Assembly (NCBI GenBank): GCA_039033415.1
Contig: JBCCCR010000013.1
Span: 62,001-126,000, forward strand
Direction: 5' to 3'
DNA length: 64,000 nt
Source: Pseudomonadota bacterium
GTDB lineage: Bacteria > Pseudomonadota > Gammaproteobacteria > Xanthomonadales > SZUA-38
Each line of letters starts with the position of its first letter. Position 1 is the stretch's first letter. A program made the position numbers and the translations under genes. Shown in pieces: positions 50,971 to 59,533 of this stretch. Below the pieces are notes generated by a model, which saw only the letters and a list, made by a program, of their open reading frames with translations, had not been told where the DNA came from and did no database searches.

Positions 50971-52392
50971 ATGAAACAACGCAGATCCATCAGTCGACGG
51001 GACTTCCTCAAAGCTGCCGGCTTCTCTGCCGTCAGCGGTTCGAGCCTGGGAACGCTGGGGCTGCTGCAGCGAGCGCAAGCGTCAGTCGCGCACCAAAAGG
51101 GTTTTGCCGACTACAAGGCGTTGGTTTGCATCATGCTGGACGGCGGCGCGGACAGCTACAATATGCTGGTGCCCACCGCCAGCAACGCTAACCCGGCGCT
51201 CGATTACAACACCTACGCTCAAACCCGGCAGAACATGGCGGTTGGCTATAACGAAGCAGGCGGTGGAAGCTGGAGCCCGACGTCAGTCCTGCCGCTCAAC
51301 AACACCGTGATGGGTTTCAATCCCGACTTCAGCGGATTGCAGGGGCTCTACAACAGCAATAACCTTGCGGTGGTGTCGAACGTGGGCTCGATGGTCGAAC
51401 CCGTCACCAAAGCGGGCATCAACGCTGGCAGCGTGACGCTTCCGCCCCAGCTGTTTTCGCACTCTGATCAATTCATCCAGTGGGAGCGCGCTTACGCCGA
51501 CAGCCAGCAGAACCGAGGTTGGTTTGGGCGCGTCGCAGACTTGCTGGCGCCATCGAACACGCAGCAATCTCCGTCCATGAATATCAGCGTCGTCGGCAGT
51601 AACCTCCTCCAGGTCGGCGAGACCGTCCAGCCCTACAGCATCAGCACCAACGGACCGATCGGCATCGAAACCGGCTGGGACCCCGATGGAGAGAAGCTCA
51701 GCGTTGTTGAGGCCATCATGGCAACCGCCGACAACCTGTTTGCTGATGAGTACACGGTAGTCAAGCAACGAGCCCAGGATAACTTCGACTTGATCGATGC
51801 CGCGATCACCGCGCTGGGCGATGACGATGCCCTGTTTGGTGCCGGGGTTGCTGCAAGCTTCCCGGAAGAAAACTGGCTGTTCGATCAGCTGAAAATTGTG
51901 GCGCGGATGATCGCTATTCGAAACGTGCTGCAGGTTGAGCGCCAGACCTTTGTCGTTGAACTAGGCGGCTGGGATACGCACGATAGCCAGAATGACGACC
52001 TTCCGGAGCTCCTGCAAACCGTCGACGCGGCCATGACCGCCTTTAACGCTGCGCTGGGCGCCCTCAACGTCCAGAACAACGTCACAACCTTTACCCAGAC
52101 CGAGTTCAGCCGAACCCTCAACAGCAACGGCAACGGGACCGACCACGGCTGGGGTGGACACCAGCTGGTCATGGGTGGCGCGGTCCAGGGCGGCCAGATC
52201 TACGGAGAGCTGCCCGACCTGACCTTGGACGGTCCCCAGGATATCGATCGCGGCCGCATTATCCCCACCTTGAGCGTCGAACAGTATGCTGCCACCCTTT
52301 CCCGCTGGTTTGGCGTTTCGCCCGGCGAGCTCAACACGGTGTTCCCCAACCTCGGCAACTTCAATCAGCAAACGCTCGGCTTTATGGGCTGA
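50971..52392 (+). CDS. DUF1501 family Tat-exported protein
   Basis: 473 residues. Twin-arginine signal SISRRDFLKAAGFSAVSG, then the DUF1501 domain of the alkaline-phosphatase/sulfatase superfamily: YKALVCIMLDGGADSYNMLVP, FSHSDQFIQWE, LGGWDTHDSQ, TEFSRTLNSNGNGTDHGWGG. Several metal-ligand Asp and His are in place. The start may be ATG at 50971 (AAGGA 7 bases upstream) or ATG at 50947 overlapping the DUF1800 stop. Forms a pair with the DUF1800 gene; the Tat route suggests folding with a metal in the cytoplasm. Confidence 0.9.
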   Translation: MKQRRSISRRDFLKAAGFSAVSGSSLGTLGLLQRAQASVAHQKGFADYKALVCIMLDGGADSYNMLVPTASNANPALDYNTYAQTRQNMAVGYNEAGGGSWSPTSVLPLNNTVMGFNPDFSGLQGLYNSNNLAVVSNVGSMVEPVTKAGINAGSVTLPPQLFSHSDQFIQWERAYADSQQNRGWFGRVADLLAPSNTQQSPSMNISVVGSNLLQVGETVQPYSISTNGPIGIETGWDPDGEKLSVVEAIMATADNLFADEYTVVKQRAQDNFDLIDAAITALGDDDALFGAGVAASFPEENWLFDQLKIVARMIAIRNVLQVERQTFVVELGGWDTHDSQNDDLPELLQTVDAAMTAFNAALGALNVQNNVTTFTQTEFSRTLNSNGNGTDHGWGGHQLVMGGAVQGGQIYGELPDLTLDGPQDIDRGRIIPTLSVEQYAATLSRWFGVSPGELNTVFPNLGNFNQQTLGFMG

Positions 52393-52466
52393 TCACGGCC
52401 AACCGTGCCTTTATAATGGGGCATGGATAGGCTGGCAGACAGGCGGAGTCCGGCGAGGCTCAGCCT

Positions 52467-53618
52467 TTGAGCATCGATCGCTGTTTCCGCACCGCTGACT
52501 TCCGGCGACTGGCCAAGCGCCGTCTGCCGCCGGCGCTATTCCACTACATCGACGGCGGCGCTGACGATGAGTCCACGCTGCGACGTAATACCGACGCCTT
52601 TGAGCGGGTGGATCTCGTCCCCAACGTGTTGGCTGGCTTGGACAACGTGGATCTATCGACGACGGTACTCGGACAGCAGCTCAAGGTGCCGTTTTTCTTT
52701 TCCCCAACCGCGATGCAGCGTCTGTTTCATCACGACGGCGAGCGGGCCGTAGGCGCGGCCGCTGAGGCCTTGGGCACGCTTTTTGGGGTATCCACCATCG
52801 GAACGCGCAGTATCGAGGAACTGGGCGCGCGCTTTGCTGCACCGAAGCTGTTTCAAATCTACGTCCACAACGACCCGGAACTGACTCGCGATCTGATCAG
52901 CCGCTGCAAGGAGGCCAACTTCAACGCACTGGCCCTGACCGTGGACACGGTGGTCGCAGGAAATCGCGAGCGGGATCATCACACCGGCATGACCACGCCG
53001 CCCAGCCTCACGCCACGAAGTCTCCTTGGCTTCGCCGCCAGGCCGGGCTGGACGCTGAACTATCTGCTGCGCGAGCGCTTCGATCTACCGAACGTGAGCC
53101 GCTATGTCAAAACCGGCTCCGGCGTCGCCTCGTCGATTGTTGACTACATCGACAGTCAGATGAAGAGCAGCATTAGCTGGGACGATGCGGCGTCAATGGT
53201 GGAGCAGTGGGGCGGGCCTTTTGTATTGAAGGGTGTGATGTCTGTCGACGACGCGCGCCGCGCGGTGGAGATCGGCGCCAGCGCCATCATGTTGTCCAAC
53301 CACGGCGGCCGGCAGCTCGACGGCGGACGCTCTCCGTTCGACCAGCTGCCGGCGATCGCTGATGCCGTCGGCGGCCAGATCGAAATCATCCTGGACGGTG
53401 GTGTGCGCCGGGGCACACATATTCTCAAAGCCCTGGCGGCGGGTGCCACGGCCTGCTCCGGCGGACGGTTTTACCTTTACGCCCTGGCCGCCGGCGGCAC
53501 GGCGGGCGTTGTGCGCGCCGCCTCGCTGCTGCGCGACGAGCTACACCGAGACATGATGCTGATGGGGGCCCGGTCGATTGCTGACCTCCATCCCTCGATG
53601 CTGGCCCGGCGGCCGTGA
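52467..53618 (+). CDS. FMN-dependent alpha-hydroxy-acid oxidase/dehydrogenase
   Basis: 383 residues, TIM barrel of the L-lactate dehydrogenase/glycolate oxidase family: FHYIDGGADDESTLRRN, FFFSPTAMQRLFHHDGE, KLFQIYVHND, LALTVDTVVAGNRERD, VLKGVMSVDDA, LSNHGGRQLDGG (catalytic His and substrate Arg) and ILDGGVRRGTHILKALAAGA (FMN phosphate). It oxidises a short 2-hydroxyacid, probably L-lactate. TTG start with GAGG. Its end overlaps the next gene by four bases (GTGA). Confidence 0.9.
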   Translation: MSIDRCFRTADFRRLAKRRLPPALFHYIDGGADDESTLRRNTDAFERVDLVPNVLAGLDNVDLSTTVLGQQLKVPFFFSPTAMQRLFHHDGERAVGAAAEALGTLFGVSTIGTRSIEELGARFAAPKLFQIYVHNDPELTRDLISRCKEANFNALALTVDTVVAGNRERDHHTGMTTPPSLTPRSLLGFAARPGWTLNYLLRERFDLPNVSRYVKTGSGVASSIVDYIDSQMKSSISWDDAASMVEQWGGPFVLKGVMSVDDARRAVEIGASAIMLSNHGGRQLDGGRSPFDQLPAIADAVGGQIEIILDGGVRRGTHILKALAAGATACSGGRFYLYALAAGGTAGVVRAASLLRDELHRDMMLMGARSIADLHPSMLARRP

Positions 53619-54772
53619 AGGTCGCTGACGCCGGCAGTCAGTCTTTCGAGGATCGAGCCAAACACGTTGCGCTGCACCTGCCTGGTGGCGGCGCGAGGGG
53701 CGCCTATCAGGTAGGCGCCATGCGCGCCATCGGCGAGTTAAACCCCAAACCGGAACGTTGTCCGTTCCCTATCTTCACCGGAACCTCAGCGGGCGCGATC
53801 AACGCGGCGGTATTGGCTTCTCACGCTGACCGCTTCAGTCACGGCGTGGACCGCCTTTCAATGTTCTGGTCGGCGATGCGTTGCCACAACGTCTATCGGA
53901 CCGACTGGCTCAGCGTTATCCGCTCGGCCGGACACTGGCTGGGAGCCGTTTTGTTCGGGCGGCTGGGCTTACGCGCTCCCGCTGCGCTGCTCGATACCGC
54001 ACCGCTTCGCCGACTCCTCAGGCATGAAACCCGGCTCGAGCGAATCGCGGATCTGATCAGGACTGGGGCGTTAGAGTCTTTAGCCGTGAGCGCGTCAGGT
54101 TATGCAACGGGCCGCGCCGTCACCTTTTTCCAGTCACGCGACGACGCCCCCTGGCGCCGAGGTCGACGACGCGGTCGCAGCGACGTCATCGACGTTGACC
54201 ATTTGATGGCCTCGACCGCCCTGCCCCTGTTGTTTCCCCCGGCCCGGATCGGCCACGAGTATTTTGGTGACGGCAGTCTGCGGCAAACGGCACCGCTATC
54301 ACCCGCCATTCATCTGGGTGCTGACCGTATTCTGATCGTCACCGCGCGTGATGCACGGCAGGATCCCGAACCCGCCGCGGATTCGTTGACGCCCAGCGCG
54401 GGTGAGATCGCGGGCCACCTGCTTGATATCGTGTTTATGGACAATCTCGACGCCGATCTGGAGCGACTGCACCGGATAAATCAAACGCTGGCGCTCATCC
54501 CGGAACCGCACCGAGAAAAAAGTGATCTCAGACCGATTGAGACTCTGGTTATTCGGCCGAGCCGAGATCTGAGAGAGCTGGTGGCCGAGCATGTTTCGCT
54601 GATGCCTGCGAGCGTCAAGACGATGCTGGCCGGCGTCGGGGCGTGGCGCTCGGATCACCGCCTTGCAAGCTATCTGCTCTTCGAAGCAAGCTACTGCCGA
54701 GCGTTGATGGATCTTGGCTACCAGGACGCCATGCGCGACGCAGAGAAGATCGAGCGTCTCCTGTTTCGCTAA
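53615..54772 (+). CDS. Patatin-like phospholipase
   Basis: 385 residues. Oxyanion loop LPGGGARGAYQVG (near residue 25), nucleophile Ser in FTGTSAGAIN (near 58) and catalytic Asp in FGDGSLRQTAPLSPA (near 217). The dyad partner is DGS rather than DGA/G. The C-terminal part is unmatched. Acyl hydrolase on phospholipids, cytoplasmic or membrane-bound. GTG start overlaps the oxidase stop, so the two are co-translated. Stop overlaps the stop of the DUF4124-like gene on the other strand by 4 bases. Confidence 0.9.
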   Translation: MKVADAGSQSFEDRAKHVALHLPGGGARGAYQVGAMRAIGELNPKPERCPFPIFTGTSAGAINAAVLASHADRFSHGVDRLSMFWSAMRCHNVYRTDWLSVIRSAGHWLGAVLFGRLGLRAPAALLDTAPLRRLLRHETRLERIADLIRTGALESLAVSASGYATGRAVTFFQSRDDAPWRRGRRRGRSDVIDVDHLMASTALPLLFPPARIGHEYFGDGSLRQTAPLSPAIHLGADRILIVTARDARQDPEPAADSLTPSAGEIAGHLLDIVFMDNLDADLERLHRINQTLALIPEPHREKSDLRPIETLVIRPSRDLRELVAEHVSLMPASVKTMLAGVGAWRSDHRLASYLLFEASYCRALMDLGYQDAMRDAEKIERLLFR

Positions 54773-55362
54773 CGCGAGCCGCGCTCTCCTTCAACGCCGA
54801 GCAACGCTCCACGGACCGCGTCTCTTTGCTCAACCTGAGCCCGTCGCAGCTGCTGATAACGCTCAACAAAAGGTCCGGCGCAGCAGCTCTGTGTGGTTTG
54901 ACTCCCGCACCGGGCAATACCCGCGATGCATTCATCCATGGCGAGTGCACCGGTGCCCGCACAGGAGAGCACCTGCTCGGAACACATGGCAAGCAGATGC
55001 TCCGAGGCAGGTCTCTGCGGAAGCGCGAGTGGAGAGATAGTGCGCGGGAACGATCGCGCTGGTACCGATCGCGTCTGCGGCGTGACCTTCTTCTTCGGTT
55101 GATCATCCAGCCATTCGCGAAGACGGGATTCGGAGATCGATCCAGACGAACCCGTTCCGCGAAGCACCTGGGATGTGCCGACACGACACTTTTGGTCCTG
55201 GAAAACCACGGATCCGTCGGGAAGGGTACAGCGATGAATATCTGCAGCGCTGGCTGAGGTTCCCAGCACCGATAGGGCAAACAGGCAAATCCGAAGCAGG
55301 TAAAGCACCGGCGCCGCAACAGAAAAAACGTTGTGGCCTGTTGACAGCGCCGGCTGGCTCAA
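54769..55362 (-). CDS. Secreted DUF4124-like cysteine-rich protein
   Basis: Up to 197 residues. A hydrophobic export signal (LRICLFALSVLGTSASA) precedes a DUF4124-like N-terminal domain (DIHRCTLPDGSVVFQDQKC). The C-terminal half has several cysteines (LAMCSEQVLSCAG, DECIAGIARCG, SCCAG), probably disulfide-bonded in the periplasm. Start uncertain: TTG at 55362 with GGAAGAAG 8 bases ahead, or GTG at 55308 directly before the signal helix. It lies 6 bases downstream of the histone-like gene. Confidence 0.7.
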   Translation of the reverse strand: MSQPALSTGHNVFSVAAPVLYLLRICLFALSVLGTSASAADIHRCTLPDGSVVFQDQKCRVGTSQVLRGTGSSGSISESRLREWLDDQPKKKVTPQTRSVPARSFPRTISPLALPQRPASEHLLAMCSEQVLSCAGTGALAMDECIAGIARCGSQTTQSCCAGPFVERYQQLRRAQVEQRDAVRGALLGVEGERGSR

Positions 55363-55368
55363 ACGGTG

Positions 55369-55641
55369 TTACTTCTTCCGTCGAGCGGTCTTCTTGGCAG
55401 CTTTCTTCTTAGCCACTTTCTTCTTAGCAACCTTTTTCTTGGCTACTTTTTTCTTGGCGACCTTCTTTTTAGCAACCTTCTTCTTAGCAACCTTTTTCTT
55501 GGCTACCTTTTTCTTGGCAACTTTCTTAGCTACCTTTTTCTTGGCAACCTTCTTAGCTACCTTCTTCTTAGCGGGGGCTGCTTTCTTCGCAACCTTTTTA
55601 GCCGCCTTCTTTTTGGCTTTCTTTGACGCTTTCTTCGCCAC
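55369..55641 (-). CDS. Histone H1-like lysine/alanine-rich DNA-binding protein
   Basis: 90 residues, almost entirely Lys, Ala and Val. After [14 protein letters not shown] the protein is tandem VAKKK pentapeptides (15-base DNA repeat), ending KKTARRKK. Such AlgP/HctB-like proteins bind DNA like the C-terminal tail of eukaryotic H1 and are common in gammaproteobacteria. The GTG at 55641 has a perfect AGGAG 7 bases ahead; a GTG at 55689 would add a non-family leader. Repeat number probably varies by slippage. Confidence 0.85.
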   Translation of the reverse strand: MAKKASKKAKKKAAKKVAKKAAPAKKKVAKKVAKKKVAKKVAKKKVAKKKVAKKKVAKKKVAKKKVAKKKVAKKKVAKKKAAKKTARRKK

Positions 55642-55976
55642 TGGTTCTCTCCTCTTTCTGCTGACAGATAAAGTCCGTACAGTTTTCACCCAACGAGCAT
55701 CGTTGTCTGGATCGCGTTACTAACGATGACGCGTTTCGCAGAGCTGGTCGATGATCGAGGATTCCCCCAAGAAAACGTCGACCCGAAGCTGCGCGCAAAC
55801 TATACCAGCATGCGCAGCAATACGCACAGCAGCTACGTCACCTTTTGTGTCTTTTGTTTCGGCACTGATGACAAAAGCCTTAGCGGTAGCCAGAGCCTTA
55901 CAAAAACGAACGGGCATACGATGGGAATAGGTTTGCCGACAAACCCATCCCAGCATGCTTCGAATAACCGATAAGG

Positions 55977-56399
55977 TCAGTGGTGTTCAGCCTCGTCATC
56001 ATCGTTGCTTTCCGCAAACTGGATGACGGCGCCAAAGCTTTCCCAATCCTTAAGGTCTGCAACACGCCAGTCGCTTAATCCCCGACGAAGCGTTGACCAA
56101 TTGAGCGACATGCCGCGGTCGATCAGCTCTTGATCGGTCTGCTTAAGATCGTTGCTGTTCAGCGAGAGCATAAAAAAACCTTCGCCACAACGTGCCAGGT
56201 GACGTGCCGGGATGCTGTCCTCGGTGATCGGTTCGATCAGCACCAGCCAGACGGCGCCCAAGGAAAACCGTGCGGTGATCACTCCGCGATTGGGCAGCGG
56301 CTCGCTGGCGACCGGCCCTACGCCGAGGAGTTGCGTGTAGCGCTCCACCGCAGCAGCCAGATCTCGAACGAGAAAACCCAAATGATGAATGGTTGGCAT
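55977..56399 (-). CDS. VOC/glyoxalase-family protein
   Basis: 140 residues with two beta-alpha-beta-beta-beta modules: TIHHLGFLVRDLAAAVERY at the start (metal His), and FSLGAVWLVLIEPI (metal Glu), ending in FGAVIQFAES. Resembles methylmalonyl-CoA epimerase-like VOC proteins. The ATG at 56399 has GGAGG 9 bases upstream; a TTG at 56405 is too close to it. It is divergent from the TetR gene. Substrate unknown. Confidence 0.85.
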   Translation of the reverse strand: MPTIHHLGFLVRDLAAAVERYTQLLGVGPVASEPLPNRGVITARFSLGAVWLVLIEPITEDSIPARHLARCGEGFFMLSLNSNDLKQTDQELIDRGMSLNWSTLRRGLSDWRVADLKDWESFGAVIQFAESNDDDEAEHH

Positions 56400-56519
56400 A
56401 CGCAATGTCCTCCTTGGCGAACGGTCAGTCTCTCACGTGCTCATCAGCCCGCCAAACCCGAAAACTGGGAAGTGTATAGGCAGTAAGAGTCTGACGTTAT
56501 TCTTTTTTTCTCTAAGGCT

Positions 56520-56525
56520 TATAAT
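56520..56525 (+). promoter_or_regulatory. Consensus -10 element of the TetR gene
   Basis: Perfect TATAAT in an AT-rich island, 54 bases before the TetR start. The best -35 at 17-base spacing is TTATTC (56497-56502), which is weak. Confidence 0.5.
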
Positions 56526-56530
56526 ATTTT

Positions 56531-56544
56531 CTATAGATCTATAG
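56531..56544. promoter_or_regulatory. Palindromic operator CTATAGATCTATAG
   Basis: A perfect 14-bp palindrome just downstream of the -10, over the expected transcription start and between the divergent VOC and TetR genes. It is the obvious candidate for TetR binding and autoregulation. Confidence 0.55.
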
Positions 56545-56578
56545 ATTTTAATTTGATAACCACGTACAGTGCGCCCGC

Positions 56579-57166
56579 ATGGCCGCAACGAGTCAAAAGT
56601 TTGCCAAGCAGCAAGAACGTGCGGTGAGAGCCGCGGCGGCGGAATTTGCCCGCTATGGCTATCACGGCGCCAGTACGGCGGGCATCGCAGCAAGACTCGG
56701 CATCAAGCAGGGCAGCTTGTACTACTACCTGAAGTCTAAAGAGGAAGCACTCGAGCGCGTGTGTCTGTTGGCGCTGGAGGATTACGTCGCAAGAATGCAG
56801 GCCATCGTCGAGAGCCATCAGCCATTTGCGGCGAAGCTGCAGGCGACCATCAGCGCGCACCTGCTTCGGTATCGAGAGAAGGATGAGGCAATGAAGGTTT
56901 ATACCGACGAACGCCTTTATCTCCCGGCCACGCGACGTACCGGTTTGAAGAAACTCGGCAGCCGCTATCGAAAGATGCTCGAACAGATGTTCCGAGAAGG
57001 GATGGCTGCCGGGGAAGTCAGAGCGTTGGACGCACACTTTGCCGCGCAGGCTGTGATTGGTATCGGCAACGCCATGGGGGATCTGATCGTTCGCGATCCG
57101 GACCTGGACATCGTTGCGCTGGCGCAAAAATGTAATGACCTGTTGTTCAACGGACTCGCTGAATAA
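56579..57166 (+). CDS. TetR family transcriptional regulator
   Basis: 195 residues. N-terminal HTH at about 12-58 (AAAEFARYGYHGASTAGIAARLGIKQGSLYYYLKSKEEAL, given here in outline) and a helical ligand domain typical of acyl-CoA or fatty-acid responsive members. ATG start. It sits 38 bases before the Sat-CysC gene and is divergent from the VOC gene. It may control the VOC gene and itself; control of the sulfate genes is possible but unsupported. Confidence 0.88.
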   Translation: MAATSQKFAKQQERAVRAAAAEFARYGYHGASTAGIAARLGIKQGSLYYYLKSKEEALERVCLLALEDYVARMQAIVESHQPFAAKLQATISAHLLRYREKDEAMKVYTDERLYLPATRRTGLKKLGSRYRKMLEQMFREGMAAGEVRALDAHFAAQAVIGIGNAMGDLIVRDPDLDIVALAQKCNDLLFNGLAE

Positions 57167-57204
57167 CACACCGACCAAGCAAGATATTTTCAAAGGAGTA
57201 AGCA

Positions 57205-58917
57205 ATGGGCGCTTTTAAAGAGCCACACGGTGGTGAGCTGAAAGATCTTTATCTCACCGAAGGACAGGCGGATCTCGAAAAAGCCAACGCGAAAGACTAC
57301 CCCTCGTGGGACCTGTCTGCGCGCCAGCTTTGCGATCTGGATCTACTGATGAACGGCGCGTTCTCACCGTTGGAAGGATTCTTGGGAGAGGCCGACTATG
57401 AAAGCGTTTGCAACACGATGCGGCTGGAGTCGGGTGTCCTGTGGCCTATCCCGATAACGCTCGATGTCTCAGAGGCGTTCGCCGATGGAATCAGTCTCGG
57501 CGATCGTGTTGCCCTCCGCGACGCTGAAGGTGTACTGATTGCGGTGCTCGAAGTCAGCGACAAATGGATGCCAGATCTCGCGAGTGAAGCACAGCGTGTC
57601 TATGGCACCACCGATGATCTTCACCCGGGCGTTAACTTCCTGCTCAATCAGGCTGGACCGGTTTATCTCGGAGGAAATATCCTCGGTATCGAACCGCCGA
57701 CCTACTACGACTTCAAGCTGCTCCGCGACACGCCATCAGAACTTCGCGGCCGCTTTCGTAAACTGGGCTGGCGAAAGATTGTTGCGTTTCAAACCCGCAA
57801 TCCGCTCCATCGCGCGCATCAGGAGCTTACGTTTCGTGCCGCTCGCGAGGCAGAGGCCAATCTGCTGATTCAGCCGGTGGTGGGCATGACTAAACCCGGG
57901 GATATCGATCACTTCACGAGGGTACGGTGCTACGAGCACGTGCTGGAACAGTATCCCGATCAAACGACTCAGCTCAGCCTAATCAATCTCGCCATGCGCA
58001 TGGCCGGGCCACGCGAAGCGCTGTGGCACGCCATTGTCCGAAAAAACTACGGCTGCACCCACTTTATTGTCGGGCGCGACCATGCCGGCCCCGGCAACGA
58101 TCGAAACGGCCAGCCGTTTTACGGCCCCTACGATGCCCAGGATCTGTTCAAGGAACATGAACAGGAGCTGGACATTACCATGGTGCCGTTCAAGATGATG
58201 GTCTACGTGGAAAACAAGGCCGAGTACCTGCCGGCTGATGAGACCAGCGACAGCGACACGGTTCTGAACCTGTCGGGCACCGAGTTTCGCCGCCGACTGC
58301 GGGAAGGGCTCGATATCCCAGCCTGGTTTTCGTACCCCAAGATTGTCGAAGAGCTGCGGCGCGCCTATCCGCCCAAGAATCAGCAGGGTTTTACGATCTT
58401 CTTCACCGGCTTGTCTGGGTCCGGCAAATCGACCGTTGCCAACGCGCTGATGGTCAAGCTGCTGGAGGAAGGCTCCCGGCCCGTGACACTGCTGGACGGC
58501 GATGTGGTGAGAAAGAACCTTTCGAGCGAGCTGTCATTTTCGAAAGAGCATCGTGATCTCAATATTTTGCGCATCGGTTATGTCGCAAGCGAAATCACCA
58601 AAAATCGCGGTATTGCCATCTGTGCACCCATTGCACCGTATACTCAGACCCGCCGAGCCGTTCGGGAGCTGATCGAACCGCTGGGTGGTTTTTTGGAAAT
58701 CCACGTGTCGACGCCGCTTGAGGTGTGCGAAGCGAGAGACCGGAAAGGGCTTTACGCCAAGGCACGGGCCGGTCAGCTCAAGGGTTTCACCGGAATTGAT
58801 GACCCCTATGAAGCGCCGGACAACGCGGAGGTGGTGATCAATACGGCCGAGATGTCGCCGGACCTTGCGGCACATCGAATTTTGATCACGCTGGAAAAAA
58901 TGGGATATCTCCGCTGA
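57205..58917 (+). CDS. Bifunctional sulfate adenylyltransferase/APS kinase
   Basis: 570 residues. Residues 1-390 are ATP sulfurylase: PUA-like N-terminal part (MNGAFSPLEGFLG), then the nucleotide site QTRNPLHRAHQELTF, HxGH-type, and GRDHAGPGNDR. Residues 395-570 are APS kinase with P-loop FTGLSGSGKSTVANAL (near 405), LDGDVVRKNLS and CEARDRKGLYAKARAG. It converts sulfate plus 2 ATP to PAPS. ATG start with AAAGGAG at 7 bases. This is the single-chain Sat-CysC form. Pyrophosphate released by the first step is removed by the next gene's product. Confidence 0.94.
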   Translation: MGAFKEPHGGELKDLYLTEGQADLEKANAKDYPSWDLSARQLCDLDLLMNGAFSPLEGFLGEADYESVCNTMRLESGVLWPIPITLDVSEAFADGISLGDRVALRDAEGVLIAVLEVSDKWMPDLASEAQRVYGTTDDLHPGVNFLLNQAGPVYLGGNILGIEPPTYYDFKLLRDTPSELRGRFRKLGWRKIVAFQTRNPLHRAHQELTFRAAREAEANLLIQPVVGMTKPGDIDHFTRVRCYEHVLEQYPDQTTQLSLINLAMRMAGPREALWHAIVRKNYGCTHFIVGRDHAGPGNDRNGQPFYGPYDAQDLFKEHEQELDITMVPFKMMVYVENKAEYLPADETSDSDTVLNLSGTEFRRRLREGLDIPAWFSYPKIVEELRRAYPPKNQQGFTIFFTGLSGSGKSTVANALMVKLLEEGSRPVTLLDGDVVRKNLSSELSFSKEHRDLNILRIGYVASEITKNRGIAICAPIAPYTQTRRAVRELIEPLGGFLEIHVSTPLEVCEARDRKGLYAKARAGQLKGFTGIDDPYEAPDNAEVVINTAEMSPDLAAHRILITLEKMGYLR

Positions 58918-58918
58918 C

Positions 58919-59533
58919 ATGAGCCTTCGTTACGCGCTGCACCGCCCCCACCCCTGGCACGGACTGAACCCCGGTCGGAACTCACCCGAGATCATCACGG
59001 TCTTTGTCGAGATGACGCCGTTTGATTACGTGAAGTACGAGCTGGACAAGGAAACGGGCTTTCTGTCGATAGACCGACCGCAGCGAACGACCTCGCAGCT
59101 ACCCTGCCTCTATGGCTTTATGCCACAGACCTACTGCGCGGAGGAGGTACATAAGCTCAGCCCAAAATCGAAGCGTGGTGACCTCGACCCGCTGGATATT
59201 TGCGTGCTCAGCGAGCGGCCCGTGGCCCGTGCTGAAATCATTCTGAAGGCTCGGGTAATCGGGGGCCTTCAGATGATCGACGACGATGAGGCCGACGATA
59301 AGATTGTCGCCGTGCTAGAGGGTGACCACGTGCTGGCGGATACCGAAGAACTGACCGACCTGCCGGACATCATGACGGAGCGTCTGCGCCACTACTTCCT
59401 CACCTACAAGTCCCCGCCCGACCAGCCGCAGAGAGTGTCGTCGATCGAGCCCTACGGCAAAGATCATGCGCACGCGGTGGTCAACGCGGCGGTGCTCGAC
59501 TACAAGCGACATTATGGTGCGCACGGATCTTGA
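58919..59533 (+). CDS. Inorganic pyrophosphatase (family I-like)
   Basis: 204 residues. Matches soluble family I pyrophosphatases in the core: VFVEMTPFDYVKYELDKETGFLSIDRP, PCLYGFMPQTYC and GDLDPLDICVLSE with the metal-binding aspartates, then VIGGLQMIDDDEADDKIVAV. It begins one base after the Sat-CysC stop. Hydrolysis of the pyrophosphate made by ATP sulfurylase would drive sulfate activation forward. Confidence 0.9.
   Translation: MSLRYALHRPHPWHGLNPGRNSPEIITVFVEMTPFDYVKYELDKETGFLSIDRPQRTTSQLPCLYGFMPQTYCAEEVHKLSPKSKRGDLDPLDICVLSERPVARAEIILKARVIGGLQMIDDDEADDKIVAVLEGDHVLADTEELTDLPDIMTERLRHYFLTYKSPPDQPQRVSSIEPYGKDHAHAVVNAAVLDYKRHYGAHGS

Noticed and set aside
55366-55626. A hydrophobic plus-strand frame resembling a small membrane protein
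   Set aside because: It is the complement of the Lys-rich histone-like repeats; AAG/AAA codons read as Leu/Phe on the other strand.
55690-55976. Short open frames on both strands between the histone-like and VOC genes
   Set aside because: The frames (82 and 78 codons) have no ribosome site, family match or codon bias; I see only upstream sequence of the histone-like gene here.
57167-58917. Possibility that the TetR gene heads the sulfate activation operon
   Set aside because: The Sat-CysC gene has its own strong ribosome site 38 bases on, but no promoter or operator specific to it could be seen, so co-regulation is left open and not claimed.
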